Assembly (NCBI GenBank): GCA_016200915.1
Contig: JACQDV010000018.1
Location: 1 to 64,000, forward strand
Direction: 5' to 3'
From: Sphingobacteriales bacterium
Lineage (GTDB): Bacteria > Bacteroidota > Bacteroidia > Chitinophagales > Chitinophagaceae
Length of the DNA stretch: 64,000 nucleotides
Numbering within the stretch: position 1 is the stretch's first letter; every line of letters starts with the position of its first letter. The notes below the pieces were generated by a model. It did not search any database. It was not told where the DNA came from and worked only from the letters and a program-made list of their open reading frames with translations. The position numbers and the translations under genes were made by a program. This document shows, piece by piece, positions 17,886 through 26,566 of the stretch.

Positions 17886-18911
17886 TCAATTAGAAAATAT
17901 ATTTAAATACTCATGTGCAACAACATCACTGTTAAACTTAGCCTTTGCAGTTTCCCTGCAGCCTGTTCTGTTTATCACGTTAATTTTTTTTACAGCTGCT
18001 ATCATTTCATTCTCATTCATAACAACAAAGCCTGTTTTATTTTCTTCTACTACCTCGGGAATTGAACCTTTTTTGTATCCAATCACCGGTGTACCACATG
18101 CCATCGCTTCTATCATTACAATACCAAATGGTTCATTCCATTCAATTGGCATTAACATAGCTTTAGATTTACCCAGCCAATCGTTCTTTTGTTCGTCATT
18201 CACTTCTCCTACATAAATTATTTGACAACCGTCAACCAAAGGTTTTATTTCGTTTTCAAAATATTCTCTTTCTTCCCGTAAACGGGAAATATTACCGGCA
18301 ATAATCAGTTTGTTACCGGTAGCTTTGGCAACATTAATAGCAGTATGGCAGCCTTTAATGCGTTCAATACGTCCCAGAAAAATTAAGGGTGAATCACCAG
18401 GTAACTGCTCTGTTAGCTGAAATTCATCAAAATTTACAGCATTATAAACCACTTTCCACCTGCCTTTTACACCAGCTCTTTTTATAAGATCATTGCTGCA
18501 TCCGCAATAAACAATATTCTTATTTGGCAACTTATTAAAGATGTTTATGTTTCTGCTGGTAATTTCCCGCTGGTAACACATTATTTTCTTAATAGGGTGA
18601 TGTAAAACCGGAAGCAGGTAAAGCAGCCGGCCGAAATTATGTATAAGATCATATTTATTCCTGTTCTTCCATATAAACCCCCATGCTACCCGAATAGCTT
18701 TATTCATTTCACTTTTAGCGGGGGGAAATCCCTCTTTCCCTATAACAAATAATGAGCAGCCTTTTATATAAGAACCTTCACTGGCTAATAAATCAACGCT
18801 GTGCCCCTGATTTAAATATTCTTTTGCCATTAATGCAACAATTCTCTCAATACCACCGTATCCCTTTGGTGGCACAGGTATTCCGGGGTCCATTACAAGT
18901 AAAATTCGCAT
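17886..18911 (-). CDS. Glycosyltransferase family 4
   Basis: GT4 transferase of 341 residues, with the opening MRILLVMDPGIPVPPKGYGGIERIVALMA (loop PPKGYGGIER typical of one GT4 subgroup), donor domain from SPLIFLGRIERIKGCH (about 175) and the conserved EWNEPFGIVMIEAMACGTPVIGYKKGSIPEVV at about 258-290, where E-x7-E is complete. Its first base overlaps the last base of the upstream stop codon. Confidence 0.9.
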   Translation of the reverse strand: MRILLVMDPGIPVPPKGYGGIERIVALMAKEYLNQGHSVDLLASEGSYIKGCSLFVIGKEGFPPAKSEMNKAIRVAWGFIWKNRNKYDLIHNFGRLLYLLPVLHHPIKKIMCYQREITSRNINIFNKLPNKNIVYCGCSNDLIKRAGVKGRWKVVYNAVNFDEFQLTEQLPGDSPLIFLGRIERIKGCHTAINVAKATGNKLIIAGNISRLREEREYFENEIKPLVDGCQIIYVGEVNDEQKNDWLGKSKAMLMPIEWNEPFGIVMIEAMACGTPVIGYKKGSIPEVVEENKTGFVVMNENEMIAAVKKINVINRTGCRETAKAKFNSDVVAHEYLNIFSN

Positions 18912-20236
18912 TAGTTCAGCAGTGATTTATACAACGCATAATAAGCATTTGCCGTTTCCATGAAAGCATGCGGAGCTTTGATATTTTGTCTTAGTCCCGG
19001 CAATAAAAAAGGATCACGAAGACAACGTTCTAACTGATCTTTTAAAGATCCCACATCTTTAAAACGAAACAATAACCCGTTTTGGTCATGTACTATTTGT
19101 TCCGCATTTCCATACACATTACTCGCAATAACCGGTATGCCGGCAGCAAACGCTTCTTGTATAACCAACGGCGACATTTCCGAAAGAGTGGAACACAAAC
19201 ACAAGGCATCATATTGCATCAAAGCAGGAACCACCTCTGCCTGACTCAGCACACCTTTCCAGTGAATATTTTTTTTTTCTTTTGTTTGATGGCGACACTG
19301 TTCTTCATATACTTTATCCTGCGCCTGTCCATATATATCCAGTGAAATTTCTTCTTCTGAAAAAAACCGAAGGGCATCTATTAATAAATGTAGTCCTTTG
19401 AAAGGGCTGATGCGGCCAAGAAACACCAGTTTAACAGAATGTCCATTTTTATAAGTGCCGGTTATTACCGGCTTTGCGTCATATGGCAGTGCTTGCGGTA
19501 TATAAATGATTTTACCGGCAGGTACTCCATTTGCCAGTAACACATCTTTATACCATGCTGTCAGCACTACTACCTTATCACAATGCTGCACCAGCGTATT
19601 AAATCTTTCCTGAAATAAATGTGTAGTAAATACACCACCCAATGCTGTTCCTGCACGGCTATCCCAGTTAGTGGTATCTATCTTCATCTTATAAAGAAAA
19701 ACCGAAAGAGGCAGTAAAAAGGGGGTCAGGTTTCCATACCCGGCACTATGTAAATGACAGGCAGTGCATTTGTGCTCGTCGATAACACCATTACAAAAAT
19801 CTTTTTCTTTATACAATAAAGTACCGGTACGGCAGGTATTGGCTGCCAAATGAAAAGTCATTAACACTTTAGCACCACTATTTTTGGCGGCTGTTACATG
19901 ATGATAACTCACTCCGTTGCTCCCGGCCATTTCGTGAAAATGAACAATTGCCGGTTTCTCCGAATTAAGCAGGTTCACAAAAGAATCCAAACCATCGGGT
20001 TTCCTTTTATCCATAATCAGCAACCGGTCTGCAATGGATGGTTCCGCATATTGAATAACCGGGATACCATCATATACATAATAATTATTTTTATTACTCC
20101 CATAATTTGGTATTACCACCTTCACCTCCTCCACTGTTGCTGCCTCCATTAAACACTTCACCAAAGCCCTTACATAAACCTCTGTCCCGGCTATTTGCTG
20201 GGGTAAAAAATGATTAAGAACGTGAAAAACTTTCAA
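18911..20236 (-). CDS. Glycosyltransferase family 4
   Basis: GT4 transferase of about 441 residues. Opening KVFHVLNHFLPQQIAGTEVYVRAL; a cysteine-rich insert between about 150 and 175 (C-x5-HKC-x2-CH), which looks like a small metal-binding knuckle seen in some GT4 proteins; donor domain from VKLVFLGRISPFKGLH; and STLSEMSPLVIQEAFAAGIPVIAS with E-x7-E. The open frame reaches 20266 by a TTG inside the upstream gene, but the TTG at 20236, two bases after that gene's stop, fits the family start better. Confidence 0.87.
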   Translation of the reverse strand: MKVFHVLNHFLPQQIAGTEVYVRALVKCLMEAATVEEVKVVIPNYGSNKNNYYVYDGIPVIQYAEPSIADRLLIMDKRKPDGLDSFVNLLNSEKPAIVHFHEMAGSNGVSYHHVTAAKNSGAKVLMTFHLAANTCRTGTLLYKEKDFCNGVIDEHKCTACHLHSAGYGNLTPFLLPLSVFLYKMKIDTTNWDSRAGTALGGVFTTHLFQERFNTLVQHCDKVVVLTAWYKDVLLANGVPAGKIIYIPQALPYDAKPVITGTYKNGHSVKLVFLGRISPFKGLHLLIDALRFFSEEEISLDIYGQAQDKVYEEQCRHQTKEKKNIHWKGVLSQAEVVPALMQYDALCLCSTLSEMSPLVIQEAFAAGIPVIASNVYGNAEQIVHDQNGLLFRFKDVGSLKDQLERCLRDPFLLPGLRQNIKAPHAFMETANAYYALYKSLLN

Positions 20237-20238
20237 TG

Positions 20239-20979
20239 TTATTTCTTTACTGCAACAATTCCGCAATAGGCAGAAAAAAAAGATGATTCAAACCATAATA
20301 GCTTTCTCAGCCTCGGAATAACTCTTTCCAGCAACCACAATATTTTTCTCTTTAAATATGATAATTGTTCTTCACCCCTCCAAAACCAAAAACCACCAAA
20401 ATATCCTGCATATTTAATTTCATAACCCATATCGCTTAAAAGTTCAGACCATTTATCCGGGCACATACTTTTAACATTATGCAGAGCGAGGTTATTTTCG
20501 TCAAAGTACTTGTGAAGCAGGTATTGTACTAAACCTCTGAAATTGGGTGTAGTAATGACCAGGTAACCCTGAGGCTTTACTAACAGTGCATGCTTAATAA
20601 TAATTTCTTCGTAATTATTAAAATGCTCAATAAAACCAAATGAACAAACTACATCAAATAATCTGTCCTGCTTATATTCAAAAAAATCACAGGCTTCAAA
20701 TTGTCCAACTTTGAAACCTTCATTTTTTAACCAGCCAGGCAAACCCACAGCATTATCCTTACAAAAATCCACTCCATTCAATTCATAACCTAAATCCCCA
20801 AAAGTAGCAAGGTGCGGTCCCGGATAACTGCCAATTTCAATAACAGAAGCCTGATCCGTTACAGGCACATACTTTTTAATAAACTCATCGATGCCGTGAC
20901 CGGCGTCTTGCCTTTTAAAATAGTTTTGTGCTCTGGTGTTTTCCCAAAACTCTTGTGTGGTCAACCTGTTACTTTCCAT
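20239..20979 (-). CDS. Class I SAM-dependent methyltransferase
   Basis: A 246-residue Rossmann methyltransferase with SAM motif I VIEIGSYPGPHLATFGDLG (about 44-62) and the post-motif CSFGFIEHFNNYEEII (IEHF in place of LEHV, about 113), as in Methyltransf_11/23 proteins. A C-terminal hydrophobic stretch (about 225-243) may hold it near the membrane. Overlaps the beta-helix gene by 11 bp. Likely methylates a sugar; substrate unknown. Confidence 0.83.
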   Translation of the reverse strand: MESNRLTTQEFWENTRAQNYFKRQDAGHGIDEFIKKYVPVTDQASVIEIGSYPGPHLATFGDLGYELNGVDFCKDNAVGLPGWLKNEGFKVGQFEACDFFEYKQDRLFDVVCSFGFIEHFNNYEEIIIKHALLVKPQGYLVITTPNFRGLVQYLLHKYFDENNLALHNVKSMCPDKWSELLSDMGYEIKYAGYFGGFWFWRGEEQLSYLKRKILWLLERVIPRLRKLLWFESSFFSAYCGIVAVKK

Positions 20980-21562
20980 TAAAATGTGATTGTTTGGTAA
21001 TAAGATTTTGCTGATTAATGATAATTGAACCAGATGGAACAGACTGATGTATTACACAACCTGCTCCTATAATCACATTATCTCCTATCTCTACATTACG
21101 CAGCACAACAACGTTTGTCCCCAGCCAGCAATTATTACCGATCCGGATACTTCCTGTGGTATAACCCTGCTCTGAAATCTTGCTGTCTTTATCCCGGTAT
21201 TCATGGTTATGATCGTAAAATTTAACGCCTTCTCCAAATTGGCAATCATCCCCGATAATGATTTCATGCAGACAATTAATACTACAGTGATTATTAAAAA
21301 AATTCCGTTTTCCTAATGTCACTTTACCACCATTACCGGAACGTACCTGGCAAAAATCCCTGAATACAATATCGTCTCCCAGTTGAATGACCGAACCGGA
21401 GGCATCCAGGTGTACAGAAAATGATTTACCAAAATCAATCTTCTTACCACACACAAAACGATTACGGTATAAAGATTTCCATTGTAAAAGCTTTAGTTGG
21501 CAAATAATCGCCCTGAAATAAATTCCCAATCTTCGTTTTACTTTAAAAAAATAGTGGAGCAC
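20969..21562 (-). CDS. Left-handed beta-helix acyltransferase
   Basis: Hexapeptide-repeat protein of 197 residues: coils run from about 50 to 185 (VIQLGDDIVFRDFC, VTLGKRNFFNN, IIIGDDCQFGEGVKFYDHNHEY), with the active-site type DHNHEY block near 118 and the long loop before NCWLGTNVVVLRNVEIGDNVIIGAGCVI. It is related to WbbJ/NodL/CysE-type O-acetyltransferases. Start is a GTG, 14 bp after the GT2 gene. Confidence 0.85.
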   Translation of the reverse strand: MLHYFFKVKRRLGIYFRAIICQLKLLQWKSLYRNRFVCGKKIDFGKSFSVHLDASGSVIQLGDDIVFRDFCQVRSGNGGKVTLGKRNFFNNHCSINCLHEIIIGDDCQFGEGVKFYDHNHEYRDKDSKISEQGYTTGSIRIGNNCWLGTNVVVLRNVEIGDNVIIGAGCVIHQSVPSGSIIINQQNLITKQSHFNGK

Positions 21563-21576
21563 CCGGTATAAATTAC

Positions 21577-22515
21577 TTATTTAAAATGGTAGTCATTGTG
21601 CAGAGGGGCATAAGAAAGACCTCCCGCTTTATAATTATAATCCCCTTTCTTAAAAAGAAGCCTGATCTCTGAAAAGGGGATCTTCATATGTTTCAGCAAA
21701 CGGAAGAAAGAAATAACCTTTCCTTTTTGCAGGGTATTAAGTGCAATCAGCTTTATACAACGGATGCGGTAATTATAAAGAGCCCTGGCTTTGTCATTAC
21801 CATGTAAAGGGAAATATTCTGCTTCCAGCATTTCTTTATCAATAAGTAATGTTTCTTTAAGCTGCTGGTAGTGCCGGCGCACACGGTTACTGGCTTGTTG
21901 CGGATATTGCCGCCAGAAAGCCCTTCCCGCAGGAACCAGTAAAACATCATAAAAACAACAAAACTTCCGCTTAATATAAGTGTCGCCAATGGCAAACCGC
22001 CCGTCAAATCCTCCTATCTCCTTCAAAGAAGCAACCTCAAAAACAGAATCTGTAAATCCAACTACTGTAACCGGGTAAAGACTTAAAAAATTTAATGCAG
22101 TTAATTCCTGCGGGTTAAATAAATAAGGGAAAACCACAAAATCAAAATATACCGGGTAAACTCCCCAAATACCTTTAGCCTTTGGAAAAGCAACAGCAAA
22201 ACGGGCATAGTCTTCCAATGCATCTTTATATAACAAATCATCACCATCGATATATAAAATAAATTTCCCTTTCGCTTCCTTTAATACTTTATTACGGTTT
22301 GGATATTCTCCTATGTTTTGTGTATTACGCCATGCTTTAATACGGGGGTCCCTATACGTTTGTATAATATCCCAGCTATCATCACCGGAACAATCATCCG
22401 AAATCAGGTATTCAAAATCCGTATAACCGGAGGCGAGCACACTTTCAATAGTTTGCCGTATCCATTTGCCGGAATTATAGGATATAGTAGCGACTGTAAA
22501 TAAAGGTTGTTCCAT
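21577..22515 (-). CDS. Glycosyltransferase family 2
   Basis: GT2 transferase of 312 residues: FTVATISYNSGKWIRQTIESV (5-25), LISDDCSGDDSWDII (38-52), and the metal-binding IDGDDLLYKDAL at about 95. It is a paralogue of the broken GT2 at 23041-23648: the two share the IGEYPNRNK segment, the IWGV and VVFPY segments and the GIGDTYIK-type block. So it is the intact copy of a duplicated gene. Confidence 0.9.
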   Translation of the reverse strand: MEQPLFTVATISYNSGKWIRQTIESVLASGYTDFEYLISDDCSGDDSWDIIQTYRDPRIKAWRNTQNIGEYPNRNKVLKEAKGKFILYIDGDDLLYKDALEDYARFAVAFPKAKGIWGVYPVYFDFVVFPYLFNPQELTALNFLSLYPVTVVGFTDSVFEVASLKEIGGFDGRFAIGDTYIKRKFCCFYDVLLVPAGRAFWRQYPQQASNRVRRHYQQLKETLLIDKEMLEAEYFPLHGNDKARALYNYRIRCIKLIALNTLQKGKVISFFRLLKHMKIPFSEIRLLFKKGDYNYKAGGLSYAPLHNDYHFK

Positions 22516-22517
22516 GC

Positions 22518-23069
22518 CTAAACTAATTCATTTAACCAGTTCTTTAACAGGGCTATTTCCCTGTCCTCCTCATAATTCATACACACTTTTCCGCCTGGCA
22601 GGGCCATATCACCTGCCAGTATTTTTGCCAGTTCTCCGGGATGATTATAAACTAAGCCATTGGTTTCATTAACTAACTCCGGCGCACCGCCACTGTTCCT
22701 TACAATAACTTTTAACCCCGCTTTATTGGCCTCTACTATCACCCTTCCAAATGCTTCGGAGGCAGAAGCCACAATCAATTTTTTATATAAAGGAATTACT
22801 TTTTCTTTATCGAAGAAACCAGTTTCTATTTTTACAACCTCTTCCAGTTGATGGTTTTTACAAAACCTTTTTAATTCTTCGAGGTAAACATTGTCTTCTG
22901 ATGGCCCTTTAATATGTAATGAAAATTTTAAAGGCAGCCTGGTTTCTTCTTTTAGTTTTACAATCGTTTCCAGCACTTCTTTATGTCCTTTTGAACGAAC
23001 AATTTGCCCAAACATCAGGTATTCTCGCCTGGTTGGGAGTTTACCGCCAGAATGAAAAACCCAAATGGG
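22518..23069 (-). pseudogene. GT4 glycosyltransferase, C-terminal half only
   Basis: The donor-binding half of a GT4 enzyme: GGKLPTRREYLMFGQIVRSKGHKEVLE, then LHIKGPSEDN and VASASEAFGRVIVEANKAGLKVIVRNSGGAPELV with the E-x7-E motif. The frame is open from 23069 but the first ATG is at 23015, inside the donor domain. The whole N-terminal acceptor domain (about 180 residues in the family) is missing. Directly upstream lies a truncated GT2 in another frame, so the two remnants are the products of a deletion between adjacent genes. Not expected to be active alone. Confidence 0.85.
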
Positions 23070-23648
23070 TTAATACAACCGGGTAAGAACAAGCAATTCT
23101 TTTTTTAATATAGGTATCACCAATACCAAATTCATGACTAAAACCACCCACTTCTCTTAACGCTTCCACTTTAAATAAGGATTCAGCAAAACCTATAAAA
23201 CTGATGGAATAGGTAAAAAATAATTTAACCGGGTTATTTGTTCAGGAGTTAATTGGTAAGGAAAAACAACAATATCCATCGCAGTTACACCCCAAATACC
23301 TCCTGCATCCGGGAAATAGTTAATTAAGGCGGCGTGTCTTACCAGCGTTTCTTTATACAAAATATCATCCCCGTCTATAATAAGCAAGTAATGTCCCTTC
23401 GCCAGTGACAAAGCTTTATTTCGGTTGGGGTATTCTCCTATATTAAAGCCGTTCCGGTATTTTCTTATACGACTATCTTGGTACGAATGAATAATATCCC
23501 AGGTGTCATCCTGCGAACAATCATCGCAGATAAGCAATTCAAAATCCGCAAAAGGCTGGGCCAGCACACTCTCAATGGCCTGCCTCACCCACCGGGCAGA
23601 ATTATAAGTAACGGTTACAATACTAAACAAAGGTCGTTTCTCGTCCAT
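23041..23648 (-). pseudogene. GT2 glycosyltransferase, frameshifted and C-terminally truncated
   Basis: The N-terminal 151 codons (FSIVTVTYNSARWVRQAIESV, DDCSQDDTWDII, IDGDDILYKETL) match the GT2 at 21577-22515. The frame stops at 23193, but after adding one T to the T6 run (complement of 23215-23220) homology continues in register: GFAESLFKVEALREVGGF, then GIGDTYIKK and FSFWR, to a TAA at 23043-23041. There it meets the out-of-frame GT4 remnant, and the last roughly 100 residues of the paralogue are absent. The frameshift could be decay, slippage or a homopolymer read error; the truncation is independent of it. Confidence 0.88.
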
Positions 23649-23651
23649 AGA

Positions 23652-24773
23652 TCAATTAAATATCTGCATCAACTGTGCAGCAGTTTTACTTTCATTAAAT
23701 CTTTGCCGGGCACTAACAGCTATAGTCTCTTTATTAAACTGCCAATAATTGTTGTACAACAGTAGTATCTTGTCAGCTAAATCCTGTGCATTACCACTCT
23801 GGTAAAAATATCCATCTGCCCCATCACGTATAATTTCCAGGCTGCCCCCGGTGTTGGCAGCAATAACCGGGACTCCCATTTTCAAAGCCTCCACCGTAAC
23901 CCTGCCAAATGCCTCCATCCGGCTGCACATAAGTAAAGCATGATGTTCGCCCAGAAAGTATCCGGGATTTAACATTGGCCCTGTTAAACGAATTTTTTCT
24001 GTCAAACCCAATTCCGCAATCGTGGTATTTATTACTCGCAAATATTCTTCATCTGCATCTTCTCCTGTAATATTCAATTCAAAATTGAGTCCTTTTTTAT
24101 GACATATAGCCAGTGCCCTGATCGCTTCCAGTTGGTTTTTTGAAGGGGCCATTCGACCAAGCATAATGAGCCTTAATTTTTCCATTAAATCAGGATAGTG
24201 ATTCACCGTTTCGGGAACTTTTGCAATATTATAAACCACTATCGCTTTCCTTTTATCAACATAGCTGGTAAACTTATTTTGTACCGCCAATGAATTGAAA
24301 ACAATTTTTGAAGATAATTTATTAATCAACCTGGCACCTCTTTTAAAATTACCGGCAATACTGTACCCATGATCCTCCTCACCAAATTCATGTACAAACC
24401 ATATATGCTTCTTGCGGCAGCTGGCTGCAGCCTTGGCTGCAACAGGCGTCACAATGGTATTTGTGGCAACATAATCAGGATTTATTTCTTTGATTATTTT
24501 TTTTATTTGTGCTACTGCATACCAATTACGCACCCATCTTCTCAGGTAAAAAATATACGGAAAGTTTTTAGGTATTATAGTAGAAGACCAGGGATAAAAT
24601 TTTACCTGGTAAACGGATATATCTTTTGACTGAAATAAATTCTCCATTGCACCCGGCATTGGCACTATAACAATATTATTAATGCCTTTTTGCTCGAGTA
24701 TCTCAATATATTCAAACAAACAATTATTTGCCCCGCTAATAAACCCTTCATGAGCAAGCCATAAAATCTTCAT
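23652..24773 (-). CDS. Glycosyltransferase family 4
   Basis: GT4 transferase of 373 residues: opening MKILWLAHEGFISGANNCLFEYIEIL (GANN in place of GG-x-R), HEFGEEDHGY near residue 130, donor domain LRLIMLGRMAPSKNQLEAIRAL (about 205), and CSRMEAFGRVTVEALKMGVPVIAANTGGSLEII with the E-x7-E motif. Its EAFGR-V-VEA block closely resembles that of the GT4 fragment at 22518-23069, so these two are probably related by duplication. Ends 3 bp before the broken GT2. Confidence 0.88.
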   Translation of the reverse strand: MKILWLAHEGFISGANNCLFEYIEILEQKGINNIVIVPMPGAMENLFQSKDISVYQVKFYPWSSTIIPKNFPYIFYLRRWVRNWYAVAQIKKIIKEINPDYVATNTIVTPVAAKAAASCRKKHIWFVHEFGEEDHGYSIAGNFKRGARLINKLSSKIVFNSLAVQNKFTSYVDKRKAIVVYNIAKVPETVNHYPDLMEKLRLIMLGRMAPSKNQLEAIRALAICHKKGLNFELNITGEDADEEYLRVINTTIAELGLTEKIRLTGPMLNPGYFLGEHHALLMCSRMEAFGRVTVEALKMGVPVIAANTGGSLEIIRDGADGYFYQSGNAQDLADKILLLYNNYWQFNKETIAVSARQRFNESKTAAQLMQIFN

Positions 24774-24787
24774 TAAACTATCCTCAT

Positions 24788-25606
24788 TTATTTTTTTAGT
24801 TTGTCCGCTATTCGGAAAAATATTGGGGGAGTAATTAATTCTACTATTTTCTTCAGCTTTAATTTACGTCGTGTCGTATCATCCTCCCCGGCCCTGTATT
24901 TAAATAAAGTATTATGTTCTTCCAGGCCACTGTTAATCTCTTCTTCCGGACGTCCATTTGTGTAATAGTACAAGGCTAATGATCTCCTGCTCCGGTCGGG
25001 TGGGCAGCTCAATGGATCAGGATGACCATGATAAGAAAAATCAGTAGTCGAAAATATCGCCAGGCGATTAAATAACGGTAATATTTTTTTTCTGCATTCT
25101 TTCATCTCCTTATCCCAAAGTTGAAAATGCCCTCCGTAACTTTCTTCCCAATCCTTATTGAGATAAATTAAAGCATTTATCCTTCTGTCAAGTTTGTTTT
25201 TCGGGTGCTTATTAAAATCTGCATGCATTTTTAAAAATCCGCCGGGTAATATTTCATGATGCCCACCACCAATAAAATAAGGATCAGGTACCAGGTCATC
25301 GATCCCTGTAAGGGCGGAAAGAAAATTCAAAAAAGGCTCCGAATTTAAAAAATGCATGAATGCTCTTGTATGTTCTCCAAACCTTGCCTCTCCTTTAGAT
25401 GCCAGTTTTACTTCATTAGGGTTATTATATTGTATATCTGGCTTTGCACGTAAGTCAGGAAATTCATTTAATACTTTACTAAGGTGCTCCTGGTTAAAAA
25501 AATTATCAAAATACATATTGGGAAAAGGATCCGCATTAATATATTCATGGTGTTTCGAACGGCCAAGCTCTATTAGCTCATTGTTGGTAATATCTAAAAA
25601 AGACAT
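24788..25606 (-). CDS. 2-oxoglutarate-Fe(II) oxygenase, prolyl-4-hydroxylase-like
   Basis: Double-stranded beta-helix dioxygenase of 272 residues. The iron triad is visible as H128-x-D130 (MHADFN) and H193 (SYHGHPDPL), with R208 (RRSLALYYY) as the 2-oxoglutarate ligand; this spacing is that of the P4Hc/SM-20 family. Such enzymes hydroxylate protein or small-molecule carbons. Placement between two glycosyltransferase genes (gaps 14 and 34 bp) suggests action on a sugar or a linked amino acid of the polymer. That role is inference. Confidence 0.85.
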   Translation of the reverse strand: MSFLDITNNELIELGRSKHHEYINADPFPNMYFDNFFNQEHLSKVLNEFPDLRAKPDIQYNNPNEVKLASKGEARFGEHTRAFMHFLNSEPFLNFLSALTGIDDLVPDPYFIGGGHHEILPGGFLKMHADFNKHPKNKLDRRINALIYLNKDWEESYGGHFQLWDKEMKECRKKILPLFNRLAIFSTTDFSYHGHPDPLSCPPDRSRRSLALYYYTNGRPEEEINSGLEEHNTLFKYRAGEDDTTRRKLKLKKIVELITPPIFFRIADKLKK

Positions 25607-25640
25607 AGTAAAAGATTTAAATTAAAAATTATAATCAAAT

Positions 25641-26528
25641 TTATAAAATACGTTTAATGGCACCCATGGTCATCCGGTACGTTCTTAAATCCTGTGGCTG
25701 CTCATACAAATGCAATAATAAGTTAGTTATCCTTTTTAGCTTCGGTTTATTATTATCCCTGATCGTATCCTGCAGGAATTTTGTCCACTTTGTACGGCTT
25801 ATCTTCCATTTACAACTTTTATGGAGCAATAAGTAGTCCTTGTCTTTGTATAATTTTTCAATAATTTGTCTTTCCTCTATTGCAAACCGTTCATGCAAAG
25901 ATTGGGTCTTGGATTGCTCATGCAACCGGAAATGCACCAGCAACACATCCATTTCTTTCACCACCGGAAAATGGTATAAATAACGGATATACAAATCCCA
26001 GTCAAATGCATAATGAAACTGTTCATCAATACCCCCGCACCGTTGTATTAATGCTCTTCTTAACCATACCCCTGGTTGTACAAATCTAACTCCCGGTTCC
26101 CAGCACATCAATCCTTTTGCAGTAAGTTTTGCATTGCTGATTATTTCTGTTTCATTATCAGAAAAATTACGCACTGCTCCTGCCACCACCTGTATTTGCT
26201 TATTAGTAAAAGCTTCTGCTATTTTATGCAGTGCCCCTGGCTCAAGATAGTCATCACTGTTTAGCCAGTTAAATATTTCACCGGTACATCTCTCTAAACC
26301 TTTGTTGATAGCATGTGCCTGTCCTTTATCCTTTTCACTAACCCAAAACGTAAGCTGGTCTTCGTACTTTTTAATTATCTCTGCCGTATGATCTGTACTG
26401 CCTCCATCCATTATAATATATTCCAGGTTAGGATAGTCTTGACACAAGACACTTTGTATGGTTTGTTCAATAAACTGACCCTGGTTGTAACTGGGTGTTA
26501 CAATTGAAATTTTGGGGAAGCTCATCAT
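25641..26528 (-). CDS. Glycosyltransferase family 2
   Basis: GT2 transferase of 295 residues with the complete family pattern: PKISIVTPSYNQGQFIEQTIQSVLCQDYPNLEYIIMDGGSTDHT (5-48), then WVSEKDKGQAHAINKGL and FNWLNSDDYLEPGAL with the SDD metal site near residue 93, and a WDLYIRYLYHFP segment. Belongs to the WcaA/RfbG-like group. The first two codons are both ATG. 38 bp separate it from the esterase gene. Confidence 0.9.
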   Translation of the reverse strand: MMSFPKISIVTPSYNQGQFIEQTIQSVLCQDYPNLEYIIMDGGSTDHTAEIIKKYEDQLTFWVSEKDKGQAHAINKGLERCTGEIFNWLNSDDYLEPGALHKIAEAFTNKQIQVVAGAVRNFSDNETEIISNAKLTAKGLMCWEPGVRFVQPGVWLRRALIQRCGGIDEQFHYAFDWDLYIRYLYHFPVVKEMDVLLVHFRLHEQSKTQSLHERFAIEERQIIEKLYKDKDYLLLHKSCKWKISRTKWTKFLQDTIRDNNKPKLKRITNLLLHLYEQPQDLRTYRMTMGAIKRIL

Positions 26529-26566
26529 TCTAAAGGTAAAATTGCGGAAAAAAGTTTTTAGAATTA

